Notes under the pieces: model-generated | What the model was told of the DNA's origin: nothing | The model's input: only the letters and a program-made list of their open reading frames with translations | Databases searched by the model: none | Assembly: GCA_023486985.1 (NCBI GenBank) | Contig: JAMDEM010000049.1 | Span: 1,048 to 24,072 of the forward strand | Direction of reading: 5' to 3' | DNA: 23,025 nt | Source: Bacillota bacterium | GTDB taxonomy: Bacteria; Vulcanimicrobiota; JAMDEM01 | Shown here: positions 1 through 5,643 of the stretch, one piece after another | How positions within the stretch are numbered: position 1 is the first letter of the stretch | Layout: each line of letters begins with the position of its first letter | Program-made: the position numbers and the translations under genes

Positions 1-210
1 CTGGGAGGCAACAGGCTCGGCCTTTATACGATTCTTGTCATCCCCATTGATAAAAGAGAGTTTTTCTCGACAATTATTCAAAGAACGGCAGAGAAGATAA
101 TCTTACTGAGACTGAAGCGGAAAGGGATGCTCAATGACGTGAGAAAAAAAGTTCCCAGGAAGGGATTTCTGGAGAAACTTAGAAGAAAAAGGAACATTGA
201 AGGAAGTTAA
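1..210 (+). CDS. C-terminal 69 residues of an unidentified protein
   Basis: Frame 1 is open from the first base of the window to a TAA at 208-210, so the 5' end of the gene lies outside. The visible part begins with a hydrophobic stretch (LGLYTILVIPIDK) and then becomes strongly basic, with many Lys and Arg. That fits a cytoplasmic tail after a last membrane segment or a buried strand, but I do not recognise a family. The gene ends about 100 bp before pilB, with a promoter-like sequence between, so it is probably a separate transcription unit. The open frame and basic bias favour a real gene end over chance, but 69 codons is little evidence. Confidence 0.5.
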   Translation: MGGNRLGLYTILVIPIDKREFFSTIIQRTAEKIILLRLKRKGMLNDVRKKVPRKGFLEKLRRKRNIEGS

Positions 211-240
211 ATAATTTTGTTGAACATTGACTGGATAAAG

Positions 241-269
241 TTGCTGTGTCAGAAACATTATGATATAAT
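241..269 (+). promoter_or_regulatory. Sigma-70-type promoter for the pilBTC unit
   Basis: TTGCTG at 241-246 and a perfect TATAAT at 264-269 are separated by 17 bp. This is the best promoter in the gap between the partial gene and pilB. The -10 lies within a perfect inverted repeat (250-276), so a DNA-binding regulator may control it. The predicted start of transcription is about 30 nt before the pilB ribosome-binding site GAGGTG (296-301). Confidence 0.6.
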
Positions 270-276
270 GTTTCTG
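250..276. repeat. Perfect 11-bp inverted repeat over the pilB -10 box (candidate operator)
   Basis: CAGAAACATTA (250-260) and TAATGTTTCTG (266-276) are exact reverse complements separated by 5 bp (TGATA). The repeat covers the whole -10 hexamer and reaches the expected transcription start. A dimeric repressor bound here would block polymerase. As RNA, only the right arm would be transcribed from this promoter, so a DNA-level role is more likely than an RNA hairpin. The binding protein is unknown. Confidence 0.5.
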
Positions 277-308
277 CAACTTATAAAAGACCGCCGAGGT
301 GAAGTTAA

Positions 309-2042
309 ATGCTCACAGGATCGCTTAAAAGAGATTTGACCGAGCTTTTAATTGAAGAAGGGCTTATAACAGAGAAGCAGCTTCAAAGAGCTCACGAGAT
401 CAACAAAAAGACAAATGAGCCTATCCAGAAAATCCTTGTTTCAATGGGATTTGTCAATGACAAGGATATAACGGAAGTCGTTGGCAAACAAATGGGAGTG
501 TCGTTTGTAGATCTTGATAACTATGAGCTTGATTCCGAGCTCTCAAGATCAATACCGGAACACCTGGCTCAGAGGTATAAGATAATTCCGGTTGCTCAAA
601 AAGACAATAAACTCACCCTGGCGATGGTAGATCCTTTAAATGTAATTGCGATAGACGATATCAGGCTTATCACAGGCTTTGACATTGAACCTGTTATCGC
701 CACAGAAGAATCAATCCTGAAAGCCATTAACAGGCAATTCGGCGTGACCGATCTTGCTGAAGTGGAATCAACGGTGAAAGATATAAGCGCCCAGGATTTC
801 GGACCCATGGAAATTGAAGATGCGGCTGAAGAGGAAATAGCTCTCGATAGGTTAAAAGAGCTGGTTGACGAAGCTCCTATTGTAAGAGTGGTAAACCTTA
901 TTATATCCCAGGCGATAAACGACAGAGCTTCGGATATTCATATTGAGCCTGACCTTAAAACCGTGAGAGTAAGGTACAGGGTTGACGGTGTTTTGCATGA
1001 TGTTATGTCTCCTCCCAAGCATATTCAGGCGCCCATGGTTTCAAGAATAAAGATTATGTCGAATATGGATATCGCAGAAAGAAGAATCCCACAGGACGGA
1101 AAGATTCATTTGCGGCATGACCAAAGAGAATATGACCTTCGTGTTTCCACTCTTCCCACTATTCACGGAGAAAAGGTGGTTATGAGAATCCTGGATAAGA
1201 GCTCCGTTATGCTTGGCTTAAACAAGCTTGGCTTCCTGCCTGACACCCAGGTGCCTTTTGAAAGCATTGTGGAAAAGCCTTACGGGATGCTTCTGGTAAC
1301 CGGACCTACCGGTTCGGGAAAATCCACTACTCTTTATTCATGTCTTAACAAACTCAATTCAGGTGATAAAAATATTTTGACGGTGGAAGATCCTGTTGAA
1401 TATCAGCTTCCCGGCGTAAATCAGGTGCAGGTTAATGAAAAAGCCGGCTTGACCTTTGCAAACGCACTCAGGTGCTTCCTTAGGCAGGACCCCGACATCA
1501 TAATGGTGGGAGAGGTAAGAGACCCTGAAACAGCAAGAATTGCCATCGAAGCAGCACTTACAGGTCACCTTGTGCTCAGCACCCTTCATACCAATGATGC
1601 GGCAGGCGCAATGAGCCGACTGGTGGAAATGGGAATGGAGCCGTTTCTTGTAGCATCTTCAGTTATAGGAATATTGGCGCAGAGACTTGCAAGGACAATA
1701 TGTCCCAACTGCAGGGAATCTTATACTCCTCCTCCTGAATCAGTAAGAAAATTCGGACTTTCAGCTTATACCGATTCGGAAGTTAGTCTTTACAGGGGCC
1801 GCGGCTGCGACTTCTGCAAGATGACCGGTTACAAGGGAAGAACCGGGATATTTGAGCTTCTTCCGGTAACTGACCGGATAAGAAGCCTCACTCTTCAGAG
1901 AGCTTCATCAGCCGAAATCAGGCAGGCAGCAATTGAAGAAGGCATGAAAACCATGCAGGACGACGGCATGAGAAAAGTTTTGGAAGGTATGACCACAATT
2001 GAGGAATGCCTGAGAGTTGTATATATAGAAGGCGAAGTATAA
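309..2042 (+). CDS. pilB: PilB, type IV pilus extension ATPase
   Basis: A hexameric cytoplasmic ATPase that drives pilin insertion at the PilC platform. The 577-residue length is normal for PilB/GspE. An N-terminal MshEN (T2SSE_N) domain spans about residues 8-140 and the ATPase core about 185-565. Visible motifs are Walker A GPTGSGKST (332-340), the Asp box near 355-372, Walker B with DPDIIMVGEVRD (394-405), the His box TGHLVLSTLHTND (418-430), and a tetracysteine zinc site C465/C468 and C500/C503. The zinc site separates PilB/GspE from PilT. In the MshEN domain the RLG and second LG positions that contact c-di-GMP in known members read DLT and IQK, so nucleotide sensing may be lost. The ATG follows GAGGTG with a 7-nt spacer. 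It is the first gene of a pilB-pilT-pilC unit. Confidence 0.97.
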   Translation: MLTGSLKRDLTELLIEEGLITEKQLQRAHEINKKTNEPIQKILVSMGFVNDKDITEVVGKQMGVSFVDLDNYELDSELSRSIPEHLAQRYKIIPVAQKDNKLTLAMVDPLNVIAIDDIRLITGFDIEPVIATEESILKAINRQFGVTDLAEVESTVKDISAQDFGPMEIEDAAEEEIALDRLKELVDEAPIVRVVNLIISQAINDRASDIHIEPDLKTVRVRYRVDGVLHDVMSPPKHIQAPMVSRIKIMSNMDIAERRIPQDGKIHLRHDQREYDLRVSTLPTIHGEKVVMRILDKSSVMLGLNKLGFLPDTQVPFESIVEKPYGMLLVTGPTGSGKSTTLYSCLNKLNSGDKNILTVEDPVEYQLPGVNQVQVNEKAGLTFANALRCFLRQDPDIIMVGEVRDPETARIAIEAALTGHLVLSTLHTNDAAGAMSRLVEMGMEPFLVASSVIGILAQRLARTICPNCRESYTPPPESVRKFGLSAYTDSEVSLYRGRGCDFCKMTGYKGRTGIFELLPVTDRIRSLTLQRASSAEIRQAAIEEGMKTMQDDGMRKVLEGMTTIEECLRVVYIEGEV

Positions 2043-2068
2043 TCCGCGGCGGAAGGTTTTGGCGGATT
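2041..2068 (+). other. Intercistronic stem-loop after pilB
   Basis: AATCCGC (2041-2047) pairs perfectly with GCGGATT (2062-2068) around a 14-nt GC-rich loop, starting inside the pilB stop codon. No T-run follows, so it is not a typical intrinsic terminator. It may mark an RNA processing or stability site between pilB and pilT. Confidence 0.35.
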
Positions 2069-2124
2069 TCCCATGGAATACTGAGGCTTGTTAGTTTATT
2101 TAAATTGGATCCGGAGGGGAATTA

Positions 2125-3219
2125 ATGGCAGTAGCTGAACCAATGCGATTCACCATGGATGATTTATTAAGGGTGACTGTGGAAAGGGGATCTTCAGATC
2201 TTCACCTTACAGTCGGCCTCCCTCCGATGCTCAGAGTAAGCGGAAAGCTGTCGCCCACAGAATTTCCCAGGCTTATGCCGGATGACACGAAAAAACTTAT
2301 ATATTCAATTCTCAACGACAAGCAGAAGGAAAAATTTGAAAAAACATGGGAGCTTGACTGCTCGCACGGGGTGAGAGGTTTTGGAAGATTCAGGGTTAAT
2401 GTTTTCAGGCAGAGGGGAGTAGTTGGTGCTGCATTAAGGGCTATTCCAAGTTCTATTCCTACCAGACAGGAACTTCATCTGCCCCAGAGTCTTGAGGATA
2501 TTGTAAAGCGGCCCCACGGGCTTGTTCTTGTTACCGGGGCGACGGGAATGGGAAAATCCACTACACTTGCCTGCATGCTTGACATGATTAACAGCGAGCG
2601 CTCCAGCCATATGATTACAATTGAAGATCCCATTGAGTATGTTCACCCCCACAAAAAGTCAATGGTTAATCAAAGAGAGTTGGGGCAGGATACATTAAGC
2701 TGGGGAAATGCTCTGAGAGCTGTTTTAAGAGAAGACCCCGACGTTATCCTTGTTGGAGAAATGAGGGATCTGGAAACAATAGCCGGAACGCTCACGGCAG
2801 CAGAAACAGGCCACCTTGTGTTTTCCACTCTTCATACAGCGGATGCCGCCCAGACGGTTGACAGAATAATCGATGTTTTTCCTTCTCATCAGCAGCAGCA
2901 GATAAGGATTCAGCTTGCCGGCGTGCTGGAGGCTGTTTTTTCACAGCAGTTGATTCCTCATTCCTCAGGAGTGGGAAGAGTCCCGGGGGTTGAAGTTATG
3001 ATTGCCACCTCGGCAATCAGGAATCTTATCAGAGAAGGCAAAACTCATCAAATTTACAATGCCCTCCAGACAGGTTTGAAACATGGAATGCAGACAATGG
3101 AGCAGTGCCTGATGGACCTTTATTCCAGCAAACAGGTATCTTATGAAGACGCTGTAAGTCACACCATGCACCCTGAAGATCTAAGAAGGATGATTGAAAG
3201 CGGAACTCGAAAGATATAA
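2125..3219 (+). CDS. pilT: PilT, type IV pilus retraction ATPase
   Basis: A hexameric ATPase that depolymerises the pilus for twitching and DNA uptake. The 364-residue length is typical of PilT. An N-terminal PAS-like domain (about 10-110) precedes the RecA-like ATPase domain. Motifs are Walker A GATGMGKST (138-146), the Asp box ITIEDPIEYVH (165-174), Walker B with DPDVILVGEMRD (204-215) and the His box TGHLVFSTLHTAD (228-240). The retraction-specific AIRNLIREGK signature (297-306) and the absence of the PilB tetracysteine site identify PilT. The P-loop departs from the usual GPTGSGKST at two positions (P to A, S to M), though the catalytic Lys and Ser/Thr are kept. GGAGGGG at 2113-2119 lies 5 nt before the ATG. 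It sits 82 bp behind pilB, probably co-transcribed. Confidence 0.96.
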   Translation: MAVAEPMRFTMDDLLRVTVERGSSDLHLTVGLPPMLRVSGKLSPTEFPRLMPDDTKKLIYSILNDKQKEKFEKTWELDCSHGVRGFGRFRVNVFRQRGVVGAALRAIPSSIPTRQELHLPQSLEDIVKRPHGLVLVTGATGMGKSTTLACMLDMINSERSSHMITIEDPIEYVHPHKKSMVNQRELGQDTLSWGNALRAVLREDPDVILVGEMRDLETIAGTLTAAETGHLVFSTLHTADAAQTVDRIIDVFPSHQQQQIRIQLAGVLEAVFSQQLIPHSSGVGRVPGVEVMIATSAIRNLIREGKTHQIYNALQTGLKHGMQTMEQCLMDLYSSKQVSYEDAVSHTMHPEDLRRMIESGTRKI

Positions 3220-3222
3220 ACG

Positions 3223-3244
3223 ACCCTGCAGCAGGCTGCGGGGT
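3223..3244 (+). other. Stem-loop in the pilT-pilC gap
   Basis: ACCCTGCAG (3223-3231) pairs with CTGCGGGGT (3236-3244) with one G-U pair and a 4-nt loop. It is GC-rich but has no following T-run, so it is more likely an RNA processing or partial attenuation element than a full terminator. It lies just before the upstream copy of the 25-nt inverted repeat. Confidence 0.4.
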
Positions 3245-3254
3245 ATTCCGATAG

Positions 3255-3279
3255 CAAATTAAGTTAACTTTAAAGCGGG
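3255..3279. repeat. 25-nt inverted repeat, upstream copy
   Basis: These 25 bases are the exact reverse complement of 4042-4066. I checked base by base: the match stops at both ends (3254 G against 4067 T; 3280 G against 4041 G). The core AAGTTAACTT (3261-3270) is itself palindromic. The last three bases contribute to the Shine-Dalgarno sequence GGGGAGGTG. If this copy is also an insertion, removing it leaves TAG joined to GAGGTGAG, which still forms a good ribosome-binding site. Confidence 0.9.
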
Positions 3280-3292
3280 GAGGTGAGAATGA

Positions 3293-3352
3293 ATGTGGTG
3301 GTGGTTGATTCCGTTGGCAATACTTATTGTGGGTAACCTTACAAAAATTTAA
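3293..3352 (+). CDS. Candidate 19-residue membrane micropeptide
   Basis: A strong ribosome-binding site, GGGGAGGTG (3277-3285), lies 7 nt before an ATG that opens a 19-codon frame, MWWWLIPLAILIVGNLTKI, ending in TAA at 3350-3352. The peptide is long enough for one short membrane span and starts with three Trp. Its stop abuts the pilC Shine-Dalgarno sequence GGGGAGGT (3353-3360), which suggests translational coupling to pilC. Another ATG at 3289 would give a 15-residue peptide but lies too close to the ribosome-binding site. It may instead be non-functional sequence displaced by the neighbouring 25-nt repeat. No homologue is recognised. Confidence 0.3.
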   Translation: MWWWLIPLAILIVGNLTKI

Positions 3353-3369
3353 GGGGAGGTCAAGGTTCA

Positions 3370-4062
3370 ATGCCCATATTTGTTTACGAAGCTAGAAATG
3401 TCACTGGCCAGCTTATAAAAGACAGCATTGAAGCACCAAATTTAAAAGCAGCAACTCAAAAGCTCCAGGAGCAAAAGTGCACGGTTATAAACATAAAGGA
3501 AAAAAGTTTAAATGTCGGGCAGACTGATCTTTTTGCCTGGGCTCAGAAGTTTAAAAAGGTTAATGAACAGGCGTTAACCGTTTTCAGCCGTCAGTTTGCA
3601 ACCATGATTAACGCAGGCCTTGCCATGGTCCGGTGTCTTGATATTCTTTCCGAACAGACTGAAGACAAAAAGCTTCAGCAGACCCTGGTTCAGGTGAGAA
3701 AGGATGTGGAGGGCGGCTCTCCTCTTTCCAATGCTCTTGCCAAGCATCCCACTGTTTTTTCTACCTTGTATACAAGCATGGTGAAAGCAGGTGAGATGGG
3801 CGGTGTGCTTGACGAGGTTCTGGACCGGCTTGCAAACTTCATGGAAAAAGACTTCAGTCTCAAGAAAAAGGTAAAAGCGGCTTTGACTTACCCGGTGGTA
3901 ATCCTGGTCATGGCACTTGGTATAGTGGGATTCCTTGTAACATATATTTTGCCTACCTTTGTTAATCTTTTCGAAGGCATGAATCTGGAACTACCCCTGC
4001 CTACCAAGATACTCATCGGCATCACCAAGGCAGTACAAAAGCCCGCTTTAAAGTTAACTTAA
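3370..4062 (+). CDS. pilC: PilC, N-terminal half (gene interrupted)
   Basis: PilC is the inner-membrane platform on which PilB and PilT act. This frame gives the first T2SSF domain (about residues 68-190: VFSRQFATMINAG, GEMGGVLDEVLDRLANFMEK) and the first membrane segment (about 172-197). Residue 224 (K) is the last to match a normal PilC. After it the frame enters the 25-nt repeat at 4042, reads PALKLT and stops at 4060-4062. The second half continues in another frame. GGGGAGGT at 3353-3360, 9 nt before the ATG, is a clear ribosome-binding site. Removing the 25 nt joins residue 224 to the codon at 4067 and gives a 407-residue protein, close to the usual length of about 400-406. The interruption may be real, phase-variable or an assembly error. 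Confidence 0.9.
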   Translation: MPIFVYEARNVTGQLIKDSIEAPNLKAATQKLQEQKCTVINIKEKSLNVGQTDLFAWAQKFKKVNEQALTVFSRQFATMINAGLAMVRCLDILSEQTEDKKLQQTLVQVRKDVEGGSPLSNALAKHPTVFSTLYTSMVKAGEMGGVLDEVLDRLANFMEKDFSLKKKVKAALTYPVVILVMALGIVGFLVTYILPTFVNLFEGMNLELPLPTKILIGITKAVQKPALKLT

Positions 4063-4066
4063 TTTG
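4042..4066. repeat. 25-nt inverted repeat, copy inside pilC
   Basis: The exact reverse complement of 3255-3279, placed between PilC codon 224 (AAG, 4039-4041) and TAT at 4067. The length of 25 is 8 codons plus 1 base, so it shifts the frame and brings in TAA at 4060-4062. Without it the linker from LPT to the conserved RY-x-x-TP-x-G is about 38 residues, close to typical PilC proteins; with it the linker is about 8 longer. This indicates that these bases were added to an intact gene. I see no flanking target duplication. Confidence 0.9.
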
Positions 4067-4618
4067 TATGTTTTTCCTATATTAGGTCTTATTATCATCG
4101 TCAGCATCGGAATTTCCAGGTATATCCAAACTCCGTTTGGAAAGAAACAGTATGACCTGATGAAACTTAATGTGCCCGTCTTCGGCTTGCTTAATAAAAA
4201 GGTGGCAATTTCAAGGTTCTGCAGAACCCTTGGCACGCTTCTTTCCAGCGGTGTTCCGATTATGCAGGCTCTCGAAATAGTGGGTAAGGCATCGGGTAAC
4301 GAGGTTATTTCGATGACGGTGGCAAAGATAAGGGAAAGTATCAGAGAAGGTGAAAGCATTGCAACGCCTCTGGGATCAAGCGGCATGTTTCCTCCCATGG
4401 TTACCCAGATGGTGGCGGTGGGCGAGGAAACAGGAAACCTGGATGCCATGCTTTCCAAGATTTCCGATTTTTATGATACCGAAGTTGAATACCTGCTTGC
4501 ATCTCTGACTTCAATGCTTGAACCTATAATGATTGTGGGAATGGGCGCCATTGTGGGATTCATTGTTATATCAGTGTTTCTGCCTCTTTATCAGCTTATC
4601 GGTCAGATGGGACACTAA
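4064..4618 (+). CDS. pilC: PilC, C-terminal half (gene interrupted)
   Basis: This frame gives the rest of PilC: a membrane segment (FPILGLIIIVSIGISRYI), the second T2SSF domain (FCRTLGTLLSSGVPIMQAL to VGEETGNLDAMLSKISDFYDTEVE) and the last hydrophobic segment (PIMIVGMGAIVGFIVISVFLPLY). The only start near the front is TTG at 4064, inside the 25-nt repeat and 1 nt after the stop of the first half. No Shine-Dalgarno sequence precedes it, so separate translation would depend on coupling. Codons from 4067 onward belong to the ancestral gene. Each half holds one of the two homologous T2SSF domains, so a split but working platform is possible; a disrupted gene or a sequence error is more likely. 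Confidence 0.88.
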   Translation: MYVFPILGLIIIVSIGISRYIQTPFGKKQYDLMKLNVPVFGLLNKKVAISRFCRTLGTLLSSGVPIMQALEIVGKASGNEVISMTVAKIRESIREGESIATPLGSSGMFPPMVTQMVAVGEETGNLDAMLSKISDFYDTEVEYLLASLTSMLEPIMIVGMGAIVGFIVISVFLPLYQLIGQMGH

Positions 4619-4670
4619 AAGGCTTTAAGTCAGTTTGTTTAACGGGCTAGAACTTTATAAGATAAAAAAT

Positions 4671-4710
4671 CCGGAGGCTGATTTGCCAGCCTCCGGTTAA
4701 GAGTTTTTCT
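4671..4710 (+). terminator. Intrinsic terminator after pilC
   Basis: CCGGAGGCTG (4671-4680) and CAGCCTCCGG (4687-4696) form a perfect 10-bp GC-rich stem with a 6-nt loop, followed by TTAAGAGTTTTTCTTTTA. The T-run starts several bases after the stem, which weakens it, but it fits the end of the pilBTC unit. Confidence 0.7.
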
Positions 4711-4719
4711 TTTATTGGA

Positions 4720-4823
4720 ATCAGGTTTTAATCACTTGAGTCCTTTTATTTTTGAGCTATTAAAATCACAGGGTGCGTCCATGAAATAACGTGAGAAAAC
4801 AAGCTTGCCGAAGGCGAAGCCTG
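4720..4823 (+). promoter_or_regulatory. Putative promoter region and structured leader of the sigma factor gene
   Basis: A weak promoter may lie at TTGAGT (about 4737) with TAAAAT (about 4762), at a spacing longer than ideal. The following leader contains two small complementary motifs, GCC-GAA-GGC and GGC-GAA-GCC (about 4806-4821), and then the terminator-like hairpin at 4824. I compared it with the c-di-GMP riboswitch (GEMM) core and could not fit it. The class is unknown, and transcription could also read in from pilC. Confidence 0.25.
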
Positions 4824-4862
4824 AGGTTACCATGGGCTTTGCCCCGGTAGCTTATTTTTTTT
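4824..4862 (+). terminator. Terminator-like hairpin directly before the sigma factor gene
   Basis: GTTACC (4826-4831) pairs with GGTAGC (4846-4851), and inside it GGGC (4834-4837) pairs with GCCC (4841-4844) around a TTT loop. Eight T residues follow at 4855-4862. This has full intrinsic terminator form but ends only 16 bp before the ATG at 4879, so it may attenuate the gene downstream rather than end the unit upstream, which already has its own terminator at 4671. Confidence 0.6.
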
Positions 4863-4878
4863 ATTAAAGGGGCGCAGT

Positions 4879-5643
4879 ATGAAAAATTATCGTGAAATGG
4901 GAAAAAATAACTCCCATGAATCAAATGAAGAAATATTGCGCCAATATAAGAAGACAGCCGATCTGTCCCTGAGGGACAGGTTGATATGCCTCAATCTTCA
5001 TCTTGTCAATCCTATTGTTAAAAAGTTCATGGGGATTAAAGACCTTCAGGAAGACCTTATTCAGGTAGGGTACGTGGGTCTTATTAAGGCAGTAGATTCC
5101 TTTGACCCTGACAAAGGCGTGAAGTTTAGCACTTATGCCACCCATTGTGTTTTTGGAGAGGTAAGACACTATATAAGAGACAGTGTCGGCAGTATAAAAA
5201 TTCCGCGCTGGCTTTCTTCCATTAACAGAAGAGTGGGCAAGTACATAGAAAATTATCTGCAAAAAAACCAGAAGCTTCCCGACCTGGAAGAAATATCAAA
5301 AGATCTTAATATAGACAGGGAAGGCGTAATAGCAGTCCTTAAATTAAGAAGCACTTTAAGGGAAGAATCTCTGGATAATGAAGAGGAATCATCTGCCTTA
5401 AAAAAGATTAAAAGCTTATACTATGAAAGCTTTAAGATTCCCATTGAGGATAAAATAGCTCTGATGCAGGCAGTGGAGAGGCTTAAAGATATTGAGCAAA
5501 AGATTATCTATCTTTTTTTCTATAAGGATTTAACCCAGACCCAGATAGCAGTTAACCTGGGTATTTCACAGAAGAAAGTTTCAAGGATGATGCAAAAGTC
5601 GATTTCAAAATTAAAAGAGGTTCTAACTCGTGAACTATGGTAG
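4879..5643 (+). CDS. Alternative sigma factor of the SigB/SigF/SigG/WhiG-FliA group
   Basis: A 254-residue sigma-70 family protein without the large region 1 of housekeeping sigma factors. Region 2 is clear (about residues 30-105): LICLNLHLVNPIVKKF, DLIQVGYVGLIKAVDSFDPDKGVKFSTYATHCVFGEVRHYIRDS. A region 3 part follows (IPRWLSSINRRVGKYIENYLQ, LPDLEEISKDLNID), and region 4 ends the protein with the helix-turn-helix LTQTQIAVNLGISQKKVSRMMQKSISKLKEVL. It would direct RNA polymerase to a restricted promoter set. The ribosome-binding site AAAGGGG (4866-4872) lies 6 nt before the ATG, right after a terminator-like hairpin. The 3' end overlaps the next gene by 14 bp. Its place in a pilus locus suggests pilin genes as targets; both pilin promoters have loosely SigB-like hexamers. 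Confidence 0.9.
   Translation: MKNYREMGKNNSHESNEEILRQYKKTADLSLRDRLICLNLHLVNPIVKKFMGIKDLQEDLIQVGYVGLIKAVDSFDPDKGVKFSTYATHCVFGEVRHYIRDSVGSIKIPRWLSSINRRVGKYIENYLQKNQKLPDLEEISKDLNIDREGVIAVLKLRSTLREESLDNEEESSALKKIKSLYYESFKIPIEDKIALMQAVERLKDIEQKIIYLFFYKDLTQTQIAVNLGISQKKVSRMMQKSISKLKEVLTRELW

Noticed and set aside
3255..4066. Insertion sequence or MITE with 25-bp terminal inverted repeats
   Set aside because: The enclosed DNA is the normal pilC front half and gap, with no transposase and no target-site duplication outside the repeats.
4045..4070. Programmed +1 ribosomal frameshift in pilC at ACT-TAA
   Set aside because: There is no slippery codon pattern or upstream stimulator of the RF2 type, and removing the 25-nt repeat explains the frame change better, with a normal protein length.
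4780..4860. c-di-GMP riboswitch (GEMM) before the sigma factor
   Set aside because: TTGCCGAAGG and GGTTACC look similar to parts of the GEMM 3' strand, but the GCAAAGCC and GGCAAACC core segments are not found in order on either strand.
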